Below, one piece after another: positions 33,561 to 44,069 of a DNA stretch of 44,088 nt. Position 1 is the stretch's first letter. Each line of letters starts with the position of its first letter. Source of the stretch: an uncultured Burkholderiales bacterium (lineage in GTDB: Bacteria; Pseudomonadota; Gammaproteobacteria; Burkholderiales; Burkholderiaceae_C); contig CAIQHG010000042.1 of assembly GCA_903871545.1 (NCBI GenBank), positions 1-44,088 on the forward strand, in the 5' to 3' direction. The position numbers were made by a program, and so were the translations under genes. The notes under the pieces were generated by a model. That model saw only the letters and a list, made by a program, of their open reading frames with translations, did no database searches and had not been told where the DNA came from.

Positions 33561-34040
33561 TTAGGCTCAGATAATCCGAAAATCCAACAATTTGTAGGCG
33601 CAAGTACGCCAATAGCAGCTCTGAGAATTTGGTGGTTGGGGCAATTAGTTGGATTTTGGACTTTATATCAGAGTCGCCTGTCTTGCTGCTCTGTGTAAGT
33701 CTTTAGCCCCTCTACTGAACTATCCCCTCGGCTAAATCGAGGGGCTAGCGCGGCTCATTTGCTCAGACGTGCCCTGAGTGTGCGCTCCAAATGAAAAAAG
33801 CGCTTACAAACAGGCATCGCAACTGCACCGAACTCAGTTATGAAAGCGACCGAGATGCGGCTTTGGCGTTGGTGGTTTTGAAGTGGGCTTTGACAACTTT
33901 GTCCAAACTTGGAAAAGAGAAGATCAAGAAACTAAGCGATCAGGAACTGTGAGAAGCGGCCTAAAAACCGGTAAACCCCCTCCAACCCTGCGTTTGCGGA
34001 TTGGTGGCGGTTATTCATGCGACTGAAAATGTTCGTTTTA
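33561..34040. other. 480-base structured intergenic region with nested inverted repeats
   Basis: AAAATCCAAC (33579-33588) and GTTGGATTTT (33648-33657) form a perfect 10-bp inverted repeat enclosing a smaller GGCG/CGCC stem. Further on, TAGCCCCTC (33704-33712) can pair with GAGGGGCTA (33739-33747), while CCCCTCG (33724-33730) can instead pair with CGAGGGG (33738-33744); the two stems exclude each other. No convincing gene is present. A 53-codon frame at 33791-33952 has no ribosome site. Confidence 0.45.
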
Positions 34041-34973
34041 TCAGACTAGGCTTGAGGCGTTAGGCAACTCAAAATTAACGCCTGCAAGTGCCTCGTGCAA
34101 TTCTTTTGACTGCTCAGTAGTCAATTCAACCAGTGGCGGTCTAACTGTGCCCCAATCAGATCGACCGGTTTTCCAAGCTATGGCAGCCTTCATCGCCGGA
34201 ATCATCGGGAACTTGGCAAACACAGCGCGGGTGGCGTCTAACTTGGCCTGTGATTCGTCTGCAGTGCCCTCTCTCCAAGTCTTGTAGAGCTGAACAATCG
34301 CTCCTGGATTGACGTTTCCTGTTGCAGTAATACAACCCGCCCCACCTAATCGCAAATTGCGAAGAAGAAAGTTTTCGCTTCCAGCGAAAACATCAAATCC
34401 TTGCGGTTGAAACTTCTCAAGCATAGCCTGCGTGTTGCTCCAATCGCCTGAACTATCTTTAATTCCAGCTATGGTGACTGGGTATGCACTTAACAACCGA
34501 GCTATGAGTGTATGGGGAATCGGTACTCCTGAGACGGGGGGTATGTGATACAAGTAAATTCTTAATCGTTCATCCGCCACTGCATCAATCACGGCCGAAT
34601 AATAACGGTAAAGGCCCTCCTCGCTCACACCTTTGTAGTAAAAAGGAGGCAACATCAAAACGCCACCGCACCCCGATTGCACAGCATGGCGAGTAAGATC
34701 GATGACGTCAGGCAATGCGCATGCACCTGTACCGGGCATCATTTTGTGAGGGGGAATCTTTGCCTCTATCAAAGCGTCAAGTAATTTATGCCTCTCGCCT
34801 AAAGACAGTGAGGTCGCCTCAGAGTTGGTGCCAAAGATCGCCAGGCCCACATCTTGATCTATCAGCCAACGGCAATGTTTCACATACCGGTCGAAGTCGG
34901 GACTTCTATCCGCATTAAAAGGAGTCAAAACGGGAGAATAAATGCCGTGGGGCTTAAGGGGATTGGTTTGCAT
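34041..34973 (-). CDS. DapA-family (dihydrodipicolinate synthase / N-acetylneuraminate lyase) aldolase
   Basis: The 310-residue TIM-barrel protein has the Schiff-base lysine K172 in AGIKDSSGD and the catalytic tyrosine Y142 in YLYHIP. The pyruvate-binding GTTGE loop reads GTNSEA (48-53), which is unlike true DapA, and the (S)-ASA-binding arginine region is not obvious. The enzyme is thus more likely a lyase or hydratase-aldolase for another 2-keto acid, for example a sugar acid, than the lysine pathway enzyme. It stands alone on the minus strand, with no sugar-acid genes nearby to name its substrate. Confidence 0.82.
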   Translation of the reverse strand: MQTNPLKPHGIYSPVLTPFNADRSPDFDRYVKHCRWLIDQDVGLAIFGTNSEATSLSLGERHKLLDALIEAKIPPHKMMPGTGACALPDVIDLTRHAVQSGCGGVLMLPPFYYKGVSEEGLYRYYSAVIDAVADERLRIYLYHIPPVSGVPIPHTLIARLLSAYPVTIAGIKDSSGDWSNTQAMLEKFQPQGFDVFAGSENFLLRNLRLGGAGCITATGNVNPGAIVQLYKTWREGTADESQAKLDATRAVFAKFPMIPAMKAAIAWKTGRSDWGTVRPPLVELTTEQSKELHEALAGVNFELPNASSLV

Positions 34974-35112
34974 AAAGTTAATTTAAAATAACGCCTACGC
35001 TGACGTTAACCTTTTTTAAAAAATTGAGACTGCTAGAAAGCGTTTACTAGCTTCTAACAAAAACATATATTAGCAGAAATGAAAGCTGTTTTTAGGCTTG
35101 ATCACAATGGGC

Positions 35113-37017
35113 CTAAGCCTTTAATAGATCATGAACGGCATAAAGCCCTCCGCTGCGAGAAAGCTTTTTCTCCACAGACTTAAATAACTCCACTTCATTT
35201 GGTACCGCCCAGGTTACGTGTTTTTTTGCACGGGTAAGTCCTGTATAAATCAACTCCCTCGTCATGACCGCTTGTCTTTGTGCCGGCAAAACAAAGCAAA
35301 TGTGATTGAACTCAGAGCCTTGAGACTTATGAACTGTCAAAGCAAAAACACTCTCCACCGAGTCAATTCGCGCTGGCAAAATCCAGCGAACCGGTGCATT
35401 CTGAGAAGATCCATCTTGAGGAAATGCAACGCGCAGTTCTCCGTTCCTTTGCAAACAAACCCCAACATCCCCATTTCTTAAATCTAACTGGTAATTATTC
35501 CTAGTCACAATGACTGGCCTGCCAACGTACCACCCCTCATCCTTAAATCCCAAGTGCTGTGCGATCACTTTATTGAGTTGATTTACACCCAAGGGTCCCT
35601 CTTTGACGGCGCAAATTACTTGAAACTCTGCAAATGCTTCCAATACGGATTTAGCCCATTGTTCATGCTCAAGGCAGGGCGTGCAAGATCCGCAGGGCAT
35701 CGCATGTATTAATTTCAAATAATTATTCCATGCATAAATTAAAAATTCTTTTGTACTAAGGTCTTTGAATTCATTCGTGTTTAAACGGTCTATAGGCCCG
35801 GATGAAGCGCAAGACGCTGAAGACGCATCACCCTTTGGAGACCAAACTCTTAATTCTCTCCAACGTTTGCGTAGATGAAGTAAATCCTCTTTCTCCCCCC
35901 CATTTATCAATTGAGCCCATTGACCAATAACGCCTGCGCCCTCCACCCTGTAACTTTTTCTCAACATCACAGTTTGTTGAGCTAATCCAGAGCCAGGTCC
36001 ACCCCAGTTGCTTAAGTCTTTTGTGCTCAGTCTTGCAAACCATTTAAGCGTGTTGGGCGAGTAATTGCCTTTGAATGCATTCAAACAGAGCTGACCCATC
36101 ACTGCCCCCGCCTCAACGGAGGCAAGTTGGTCCTTATCCCCAAGTAAGATCAGCCGAGTGCCTGCCAGGGTACTGGCCAAGAGCCTGTCCATTAAAGCCA
36201 AACTAATCATGGACGCCTCATCCACTACGATGACGTCAAAGGAGAGGGAAATTAATTCCCCTCTTTTGTCATCGGACCTTATTTGCAAAAGCTTGTGCAA
36301 GGTAATGGGTGCAAAGTCTATTTCAAACTTAAATTCACCCGGTAACTTATCGACTGCCTCAATAATCGATGCACCCAATCTAGCCGCAGCTTTTCCTGTC
36401 GGCGCGGCTAGGGCGATTCGGATCTTGCGACTGGGGTCTTGCCTGTTTTGATTATGAATTAAGAGGGACAACAATTTCGTCACTGTCGTTGTCTTTCCCG
36501 TGCCTGGACCTCCAGTGATCAACGTAAACAACTTCCTTGTTGAAACCGCACAGGCTAATTTTTGCCAATCTGGTTGATCAAGCGCTTCGTCGTTGCCAAA
36601 GAGCAACTCCAGGTCAGCCTCTAAGCTTGCAAACTCCGTAGGCTTTTGATCAAGTCTGGACCGAATAGATTTAACAATACGTTGTTCTGCTTCCCAATTT
36701 TTCCGCAAATACAACAAATCCCCGTCCAACACCAAAGGACTTGATGGACCATCCTTCCAGGGGAGCGTTCTAGCGCAGTCTGCTAAATTTTCTGGAATAA
36801 ACTCCTGAGCATCTTCCTCCAATGATAAGGCGCTCCAATTGCGCTGAGCCAACAAATTTAAATCTAAGCAGGTGTGGCCCTTCAAATACAAGTGACTTAC
36901 GAGGGACGCCAAGAAAAGGTGCTTGGGTTCAAGACTAGGCTGTTGTTCTTGCAAAAAATCAGCAAAGGCTTTCTCAAACCGAGAGAATGAGAACTTGGGT
37001 AGAGTAATTTTTTGCAT
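35113..37017 (-). CDS. recD: RecBCD helicase/nuclease, RecD subunit
   Basis: The 634-residue SF1B helicase subunit moves 5' to 3' on the second strand. The Walker A motif GGPGTGKT is at 169-176; VIVDEASMISLALMDRLL is the Walker B region, followed by LILLGDKDQLASVEAGAV. The C-terminal LTVHKSQGSEF and TRAKKHV segments are helicase motifs V and VI. The N-terminal 150 residues form the RecB-interacting domain. It lies nine bases after recB, so the three genes are one operon. Confidence 0.94.
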   Translation of the reverse strand: MQKITLPKFSFSRFEKAFADFLQEQQPSLEPKHLFLASLVSHLYLKGHTCLDLNLLAQRNWSALSLEEDAQEFIPENLADCARTLPWKDGPSSPLVLDGDLLYLRKNWEAEQRIVKSIRSRLDQKPTEFASLEADLELLFGNDEALDQPDWQKLACAVSTRKLFTLITGGPGTGKTTTVTKLLSLLIHNQNRQDPSRKIRIALAAPTGKAAARLGASIIEAVDKLPGEFKFEIDFAPITLHKLLQIRSDDKRGELISLSFDVIVVDEASMISLALMDRLLASTLAGTRLILLGDKDQLASVEAGAVMGQLCLNAFKGNYSPNTLKWFARLSTKDLSNWGGPGSGLAQQTVMLRKSYRVEGAGVIGQWAQLINGGEKEDLLHLRKRWRELRVWSPKGDASSASCASSGPIDRLNTNEFKDLSTKEFLIYAWNNYLKLIHAMPCGSCTPCLEHEQWAKSVLEAFAEFQVICAVKEGPLGVNQLNKVIAQHLGFKDEGWYVGRPVIVTRNNYQLDLRNGDVGVCLQRNGELRVAFPQDGSSQNAPVRWILPARIDSVESVFALTVHKSQGSEFNHICFVLPAQRQAVMTRELIYTGLTRAKKHVTWAVPNEVELFKSVEKKLSRSGGLYAVHDLLKA

Positions 37018-37026
37018 ATGCGTTTA

Positions 37027-40000
37027 CTACCCCTTAAATGCGTTATCTAGCTCTAAGATGACGTCTTTGCAGGGTCGATCCACAAATAATCCCTGCGACG
37101 GTGTATCAACGCCGCGAAGGAATAAGTAAATAGCGCCACCAATATGATGATCATAGTCGTAATCGGCCAAACGGGACTTAAGTAGTCTGTGAAGCGCTAA
37201 GAGGTAAAGGGTATATTGAACATCATAACGATGACTTAATATTGATTCTTGCATATGTTCGTATGCGTAACCAAGCAATTTATTGGACTTGTAATCAAGC
37301 ACGTAATAGCGCCCATTGTTTTCAAAAACCAAGTCCATAAACCCAGTCAGCATTCCGTTCATATGTCTGGCAAGTAGTCCCGAGCGCGCCTTGTTGGGCA
37401 AAACGTGGCTTGTGATCAACTCATCAAGTCTTGAAACGTCCAAGGATTTCACTGGCAGAGTGAAACCCATTTCTGCCCATGCATTGACAGAGTTCATATC
37501 GCTTAACAATAGAGATTTAAGAGGGATATGCGTCCCCCCATCCATTGCGGTAAAGCAAGTACTCGCAATCTTTTGGATCCATTCTCCAAGTATTGTTTTG
37601 CCCTCCCCTCCAAGCCCAAGCCTTTCTGATTTAATGTCAATCAGCAAATTCCAGTCTTGGTTCGCATGCCCGTTTACACAAGACTTGGTGATTAACCAAT
37701 CGTGCTTAAATTGCCACTCTAAGAGATCATGAAGCATGGTGCCAACCGAACTATTAGATTCAATTAGATCGTATAAATTTGTAGTATTTTCAACCTCTGA
37801 CTCAGCTAATTTTGCTTTTTTAAATGGTAATTCATCTACTAAATTATGAGAATTGTCTTGCTGCGAGTCTGCACGTTTATCGTCTCTTGAGCTTTCTAGG
37901 TGTTCGCCTCCCCCTTGATAATTAACAGTAGATTTTGCAATTGAACTAAAACTTGCTGTCCACCAACTGGAGTTAAAGGAGTGGGTCGGAGTGAGTGCTC
38001 CCCTAGGAGTAACAGTGGACTGAGTGCTTTCGTAGCGTTGGTTGTTTGGTGTGGGCAAAGGGCTCACTTGAATATCCGAGCAAGTGCTCCACAAACCAAG
38101 CTTAGATACTAAATCATCAGATTTTTCTCTATCTAAAATCATTGAAACTGCATTTTTGGGATCTTTGGATTTTTTGGTAAAGTCTCTAAACATGGGTGCC
38201 AGTCCAATCCAGAGTGCTTTTTGGGCTCGAGTCAAGGCCACATAAAGGAGTCGCACGTCCTCCTCCAATCGGCTTTGATCGCTTCTCTCATTTTTACTGC
38301 CCTCTGCTTTAAAGTTAGATATGAAAGGAAGAAATACTAAAGGGAACTCAAGCCCCTTGGATTTATGTATCGTAATTACTTTAACCAAATTAGCCTCACT
38401 CTCAAGGCGCAAGATAGATGCGTCTCCTGAGGACTTAGGGTCTATTAGTTGTTGCTCCAAATATCTTATAAGGGAGCCCTCACCTTGCAACTTAAGGCTT
38501 GCATTTTGTAGCAAGTCTCCGAGGTGCAATAAATTAGTCAAAACCCTTTCGCCGTTGAAAACATCTGAGTTCGCGCTGCGAGTTAGGTTTTGAGCAATCT
38601 TGTTTTCATGAATAAGACAGTGCAACATTGGCAAAAATCCCTGCCTCTGCCATATCAGGTGATAACGGTGAAATCTCTCAATTAGTCCTTCCCAAAGTTC
38701 TTCGGTTTGAATGATTTCTTCAAGCCGATTAAGCTCTAAACCCCAAATCCTGGTTGATATCGCAGATCGCAAATATGAGGTAGATTTTGGGTTAGCAACT
38801 GCAAGCAGTAGGGTTCTTAATTCAAGCGCCTCGTTTGTACTGTAAACACTGTCTTTGTCAGATAAATAAACGCTTCTCACCCCTAGCAGAGCCAAGGCCT
38901 TTCTGATTGATTCAGCCTCCTTAAAGTCTCGCACAAGAACGGCCATTTCATTGGGATGCGCTGCACCGCAATTTAGCAAAAAAACCATTTGGTCAGCAAA
39001 TACAGCAGACATGGTTTTGTTGTATTGATCTTTGTTAAGTGGTTTTTCACTCTTGTCATACCAAACCGTAATTGCAGCTTGTTCGGTATTATTAACTGTG
39101 AGAGAGGGAATATCTTTGGCAGCTTTCACTTGAACAAAATCTATACTTTTAAAAGGCTGGTGGGCCGAGGAAAAAATATGATTAACTGCGGATACGAGTT
39201 TTTGAGTGGAGCGAAAATTTTGAGGTAGCGTAAAAATATGCTCGCCAGCATCCCCTCTAGCCTTAAGGTACGTATCCAAGTCAGCACCCCTGAACCCGTA
39301 TATAGCTTGCTTGGGATCTCCAATAATTATCAATCCAGAATCAATTCTTGGTTGTTCAACATAAATTTTTCTAAGCGTTCCGTATTGCCACGGATCCGTG
39401 TCTTGGAACTCGTCCACCAAGGCTACTGGAAATTGAGCTCTGATAGTTTGTGCCAGTTTAGATTCTTTCGCGTGAACAGCACGGTATAAGTTTTGCAACA
39501 AATCAGAAAAATCGAATTGCCCAACTGACGATTTAGCCTCCTCATAAATAGCGTTTATTTCATAAGCCGCGTGGTCTAGTAGGTCATCCATTTCAACTTT
39601 AGGCATTTCTCTTAATATCTCACAGAGCCTATCTATCTCCAAGAGGCCAGGTACCTGGTCTGCCTCGAGCCATCCGCTGCTGTGTAGCTTTGCGACAGAA
39701 AACCTCTCTAAAGTTTTTAGCTCAATATCTGCCCCGGCTCTCCAGTCCTGCATTTTATCCAGCCACCCCCCCAGCCAATCAGATCTGTAGTTTTTGAGTG
39801 TTTTAGCTGCCGTACGGGTTAAAAGAGTAGACTCAATTAATTTGATATTTTCATTCGTCCAAGCCGCGCGGGCTGGTTTTACGAATTGTTCATATTTAGT
39901 TTGAAAAGCCCCCCAGTCTTTAAGAACCAGCTTTGGCGAAATACCTCTACTTATCTGATTGGAGGGCGATGTATTTTTTCTCAAAAACCTATTGTTTATT

Positions 40001-40596
40001 TTATCCAGTAACTCCTGCGGAGACGCGGGGTACCCCTTAAGTCCAATTATTTGTTGTTCTGATAAAGGGTAAAGAAATCTACGCCAATACTCTTGGGCAG
40101 CTGATAGCTTTAGTTTGTAGGCATCTTCAGTAAGGGATTGCTCAAATAAACTTTTACTATCAAAAGCATGCTCTTTGAGCATGCGTGCGCTCCAGGAGTG
40201 GATGGTAAAGATTGCCGCCTCATCCATCCACTGGGCAGATAAATCTAATCTCTTTGCGCAGTGAGGCCACTCAGACGGGTCAAAAGATTGTTTTAATTTC
40301 TTTAAAAATTCATCCGCCAACAAGTCCTCTATCTGGGGGGACTGAAAATACACGGCTGCACTGTAAAGCCTCTCCCTAATGCGAGCTCTTAACTCAGCAG
40401 TCGCTAAATCAGTAAAGGTCATTACTAAAATATCGGGTGGGTTGAGTCCCTGACTAGACGGTGAAGGTAAACCATGACCCAAAACCAAGCGTACATAAAG
40501 AGCTGAGAGAGTCCAAGTTTTCCCCGTCCCGGCAGAGGCCTCTATAACCTGTAATCCATTTAAGGGTAAAGTGAAGATATCTAAAGTTTGACTCAC
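37027..40596 (-). CDS. recB: RecBCD helicase/nuclease, RecB subunit
   Basis: The 1189-residue protein is the 3'-5' helicase and nuclease subunit of the complex that processes double-strand ends. Walker A is ASAGTGKT at 20-27; ALVDEFQDTDPWQY is Walker B, and AIYGFRGADLDTYL and VITIHKSKGLEFPLVF are later helicase motifs. The C-terminal nuclease motif GFMDLVF...YYVLDYKSNKL is intact, with D1101 and K1103 as catalytic residues. A polar linker, rich in Ser, Asp and Asn, lies at about residues 845-940. Its start overlaps the recC stop by four bases. Confidence 0.95.
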   Translation of the reverse strand: MSQTLDIFTLPLNGLQVIEASAGTGKTWTLSALYVRLVLGHGLPSPSSQGLNPPDILVMTFTDLATAELRARIRERLYSAAVYFQSPQIEDLLADEFLKKLKQSFDPSEWPHCAKRLDLSAQWMDEAAIFTIHSWSARMLKEHAFDSKSLFEQSLTEDAYKLKLSAAQEYWRRFLYPLSEQQIIGLKGYPASPQELLDKINNRFLRKNTSPSNQISRGISPKLVLKDWGAFQTKYEQFVKPARAAWTNENIKLIESTLLTRTAAKTLKNYRSDWLGGWLDKMQDWRAGADIELKTLERFSVAKLHSSGWLEADQVPGLLEIDRLCEILREMPKVEMDDLLDHAAYEINAIYEEAKSSVGQFDFSDLLQNLYRAVHAKESKLAQTIRAQFPVALVDEFQDTDPWQYGTLRKIYVEQPRIDSGLIIIGDPKQAIYGFRGADLDTYLKARGDAGEHIFTLPQNFRSTQKLVSAVNHIFSSAHQPFKSIDFVQVKAAKDIPSLTVNNTEQAAITVWYDKSEKPLNKDQYNKTMSAVFADQMVFLLNCGAAHPNEMAVLVRDFKEAESIRKALALLGVRSVYLSDKDSVYSTNEALELRTLLLAVANPKSTSYLRSAISTRIWGLELNRLEEIIQTEELWEGLIERFHRYHLIWQRQGFLPMLHCLIHENKIAQNLTRSANSDVFNGERVLTNLLHLGDLLQNASLKLQGEGSLIRYLEQQLIDPKSSGDASILRLESEANLVKVITIHKSKGLEFPLVFLPFISNFKAEGSKNERSDQSRLEEDVRLLYVALTRAQKALWIGLAPMFRDFTKKSKDPKNAVSMILDREKSDDLVSKLGLWSTCSDIQVSPLPTPNNQRYESTQSTVTPRGALTPTHSFNSSWWTASFSSIAKSTVNYQGGGEHLESSRDDKRADSQQDNSHNLVDELPFKKAKLAESEVENTTNLYDLIESNSSVGTMLHDLLEWQFKHDWLITKSCVNGHANQDWNLLIDIKSERLGLGGEGKTILGEWIQKIASTCFTAMDGGTHIPLKSLLLSDMNSVNAWAEMGFTLPVKSLDVSRLDELITSHVLPNKARSGLLARHMNGMLTGFMDLVFENNGRYYVLDYKSNKLLGYAYEHMQESILSHRYDVQYTLYLLALHRLLKSRLADYDYDHHIGGAIYLFLRGVDTPSQGLFVDRPCKDVILELDNAFKG

Positions 40597-43500
40597 ACAG
40601 CCCCCTCAATGGATTGAGTAAGCTTTACTGCCAAAGCCATATCAAGATAAAGTTCTTTGCTTAAAAGGGGAAGTTCCTCCCTAAGGTCATCGTATCCTTG
40701 GAAAGCACGGCTTAGATAAACAGACTCTCTGCGTTCCCCTTGTTTAGAAAAAGAAGGTTCGAATATTTTTTCGGCGTTTTCATGGGGGTCCTCTAGCTCT
40801 TTGTCTATCTCACCGGACATCACTTTTTGATTGAAGAGATCACTTTGCAACCAAACCCACCCAGTCTTGCAAGCAAGGGGAAGTGGGCGAAGCCAAGCTT
40901 GGCCATAGATAGTGACAATTTTTTGGAGTGTCTCTTTTGCATGCTGGGGCGTCAAGGGAGCGAGAACAACTTGAGTATCAGAGCCAATTTGAACGCTTGT
41001 AAGCATTAGTCCGCCAGCGCATGCAGTCAGATGGTTCACCCACAGCTGAGCAATAACGTCTGCTCTTGCATAGGGCAGATCGTTTATTTTTTCGCTGACA
41101 GCGCCAACTCTTTGACCCATTTGCAAATATTCGACCGTAGAAGAGCCGGGTACAACTCTTGACCTTAAATTGAGCAAACTTGCACTCAGAGTTGTCTCTC
41201 CCAATTGAATATCAAGGTGGGTGGAGGGAGAGATATCTGGGTATTTGTCAATCCATTGATCTCTTTGTGAGATAACTTCCTGTACTTTTTTCTGAATTTT
41301 TTGGGTGAAAATCACCCCGTAACCTTGCATCGGCAATTGGCCCGATTGTCTCAACTGAGAGATCCCTTCTTTTAAGGACTTTGCTTTTAATAACTGATCT
41401 GCAATCTTATATTCCTCTAAATTATTGAGTGAGAAAGGTTCCGTCTCAATTGCCTCTTCCTCTAACTTTTCAATGGATATATTGAGTCTTGAGCGGAAAA
41501 AAACTTCCACTGGATGGCGAAGTAACCGGTAAAGATCATTTGAGGAGAGTTTCTCAAATCTGTGGCTCTGTGCCCCTGAGATTACGCAATAGGGTTGAGA
41601 TGCAGTTGTTAGAGTTGTGCTTACTTGAAGTTGCTCCCAGTTTTTATCGTACGTAAAAAGATCACTACCAGTTTCAAAATACCTTTTAGAAAAGGGCTGC
41701 AACGGATGCTTAACAGGTTCAGTCTTGACGCTCCACACTGCATTAACGTAATCCATTAACTGGGCAACTAGCACCGATGGTGGTTTCTCAGAGTTATCTC
41801 TTGCACTATGTCCTTGCCAACTGACGTACAATTTTTTTCGAGCGCAAAGCAAAGCTTCTAAAAACAAATACCTATCATCCTCACGCCTGGACCGATCCCC
41901 CGTGCGCCGATGTTTACTCATAAGATCAAAGTCTCTAGAGGTGGTTTGCCGGGGAAAATCACCGTCGTTCATACCTAACAGACAAATAACTCCAAAGGGA
42001 ATAGAACGCATGGGCATTAGAGTCGCAAATTGGACACCTCCACCGAAAAAACGCTGCTGCAAACCCAACTGCTGCAACTCGGTTAACCAATAATCACGAA
42101 CGACATGTAGTTCAATGGGATCGTCCAACTGACATTCTTTACAAATCCTTTCCCACTGCTCGATAGGCTCAAATATGTTGTCTATCAACCTTTCTTGTGC
42201 ATCATCACAAGGCAGAAAAAAGAGTTCAATTACATCTTTAAAAACCTTTACCCACTCACTTGGTCGATGGTTTTTGGACATAAGATCATTTATCTCATTT
42301 GTTGCATCCAGCCAATTAAGCAATTTGCCAATAAGGGGACCGTCTAGTCCCCCGATACCGGGAAAAGACAATGTGCTATGCCAAGATTCTTGATCATCCA
42401 ATGCATAACCAAGCAGCAGACGACGTAAGCCAAAATCCCAAGTATTTTGGTCTAAATCCTCAAGCTCAACATCCATCCCGTGTTGGACTCTATGCTCTTT
42501 GTTAAGGCCCCAGCGAATACCTGCCCCCACGATCCAATCTTTCAAACGCTGTGCCTCTGTAATTGAGATATCAAATCGCTTGCACACAGAGTCCACCTCA
42601 AATAGACTTAGCCAATCAAGAACGCTGATCTTGAGTGTTGGCGTTGAAAGTAGCTGCGTGATCGCTTTGACGATTGGAGACTCTTTGGGGGTTGTATCCG
42701 CAATAGAGAAAGGAATGAATCTATTGTCTGCGATTGAATACCTTGCAAATACAGCCTTGATATGCGGCACAAAAACTTCCATATCAGGTACCATAACCAT
42801 TACATCCTCAGGCTTTAACGCTGGATCGTGATCAAACCAAAAAAGAAGTTGGTCATGCAGTATTTCAACCTCTCTTTGTGCACTGTGAGAGGATACGAAT
42901 TGAAGAGATTCATCAATCTCAGATTTAGTTAATTTATATTTTTCATCCGGCACAGGTGTCATGTTTAGGATGCATGACTGAATGTAGGGAAGCTGCAAAG
43001 GGGCGGTGGTGCCGGGAGCAACAGGATCCTCAAAAACATCAACCTTTTGAAATAAATTTTTATAGGCATTGACATTGTCAAAATCATTAAGTAGATGAAA
43101 ATAGTCTCTTCCCTGCTTGCCCCAAGACGCTAAAAGGGGGTGAGAGATCAAGTGCAAATCATTTGGGTTAGCACTTTGCCTGCGCCTTGCTATGGTGCGA
43201 AGCATTTCATTGCCATCAATAATATCACCCCAATAAAATTGACACGGGTTTTGAACAAACATGAACACCTGGCACACATTACCAAGTTTTGCAAAAGCCT
43301 CAATAATTTGTGGCGGGAGAGACGAAATCCCAAATATAACCACCCGCTTGGGTAGACCTTTAGGCGTTTGTTTGGTTTTTTTAAACTCTTCTATGACCGA
43401 ATCCATCTTGGTCATAAACTGAGCGTGAACACTGGCTCTTGAGGCCTCCGCCAACTCGGGGCCAATATCTGCTCTGATGGCTCGCCACAACTTGGATTGC

Positions 43501-44069
43501 CAAACCTCATCAGAGCTTAACGCAAGGGGCTTTGCTGGAATTTTCAAATAAGAATCTCCAACTAAACAATCGCTCCCCAAAGCCCAATCCATTAACCAAT
43601 CGGCTCTGTAGTTTTGGTATCCATCGAAAACATCAGCGATTTGACTCGCCAGTTGGTAAAGGCGTCGGCTATCGGTTGAGGCGGATAAATATTTCTTTAA
43701 CGGATTAAATGAATCTTCTTCAATCACCGAAGGCAGTATTTTGTACAAACGCCAGATTAGACTTTTTTTGTCAAAAGGCATCTGAACCGGAATATCTAAA
43801 TCGCTTAAAACTGATCTGTATATAGCCCACAAATAACTGCTAGGTAACTCGATGTGTGTGGCTGCGCAAATTCCAAGAGCTTGATCATTAGCCAAGGCCA
43901 ATTCAAGCCAATGTTTCATCCCGTTATTTTGAACCAAAAAGATCTCTGGACTTAAAACTGGGAGCTTATAAGTCTTGACTACGTTAACCACTAAATCACG
44001 TAAATCCTCTAACCGGTTTGCGTGTATGACCATGAAGCCAGGAAGTATTGATTCTGAATTCTTGTCCAT
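40593..44069 (-). CDS. recC: RecBCD, RecC subunit
   Basis: The 1158-residue protein is complete and slightly longer than E. coli RecC (1122). RecC has an inactive helicase/nuclease-like fold and reads Chi sites. Recognisable segments are the N-terminal VIHANRLEDL, VFGISSLPPQIIEAF, VMVPDMEVFVPHI, MPMRSIPFGVICLLGMNDGDFPRQ and the LYVSWQGHSARDNSEKPPS region. It begins the recC-recB-recD operon; its ATG lies 19 bases before the window end, so the promoter is largely outside the window. Confidence 0.94.
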   Translation of the reverse strand: MDKNSESILPGFMVIHANRLEDLRDLVVNVVKTYKLPVLSPEIFLVQNNGMKHWLELALANDQALGICAATHIELPSSYLWAIYRSVLSDLDIPVQMPFDKKSLIWRLYKILPSVIEEDSFNPLKKYLSASTDSRRLYQLASQIADVFDGYQNYRADWLMDWALGSDCLVGDSYLKIPAKPLALSSDEVWQSKLWRAIRADIGPELAEASRASVHAQFMTKMDSVIEEFKKTKQTPKGLPKRVVIFGISSLPPQIIEAFAKLGNVCQVFMFVQNPCQFYWGDIIDGNEMLRTIARRRQSANPNDLHLISHPLLASWGKQGRDYFHLLNDFDNVNAYKNLFQKVDVFEDPVAPGTTAPLQLPYIQSCILNMTPVPDEKYKLTKSEIDESLQFVSSHSAQREVEILHDQLLFWFDHDPALKPEDVMVMVPDMEVFVPHIKAVFARYSIADNRFIPFSIADTTPKESPIVKAITQLLSTPTLKISVLDWLSLFEVDSVCKRFDISITEAQRLKDWIVGAGIRWGLNKEHRVQHGMDVELEDLDQNTWDFGLRRLLLGYALDDQESWHSTLSFPGIGGLDGPLIGKLLNWLDATNEINDLMSKNHRPSEWVKVFKDVIELFFLPCDDAQERLIDNIFEPIEQWERICKECQLDDPIELHVVRDYWLTELQQLGLQQRFFGGGVQFATLMPMRSIPFGVICLLGMNDGDFPRQTTSRDFDLMSKHRRTGDRSRREDDRYLFLEALLCARKKLYVSWQGHSARDNSEKPPSVLVAQLMDYVNAVWSVKTEPVKHPLQPFSKRYFETGSDLFTYDKNWEQLQVSTTLTTASQPYCVISGAQSHRFEKLSSNDLYRLLRHPVEVFFRSRLNISIEKLEEEAIETEPFSLNNLEEYKIADQLLKAKSLKEGISQLRQSGQLPMQGYGVIFTQKIQKKVQEVISQRDQWIDKYPDISPSTHLDIQLGETTLSASLLNLRSRVVPGSSTVEYLQMGQRVGAVSEKINDLPYARADVIAQLWVNHLTACAGGLMLTSVQIGSDTQVVLAPLTPQHAKETLQKIVTIYGQAWLRPLPLACKTGWVWLQSDLFNQKVMSGEIDKELEDPHENAEKIFEPSFSKQGERRESVYLSRAFQGYDDLREELPLLSKELYLDMALAVKLTQSIEGAV

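Noticed and set aside
33791..33952. 53-codon open frame with a hydrophobic centre and lysine-rich end
   Set aside because: No ribosome binding site or neighbour supports translation; it could be a relic, but nothing identifies its source.
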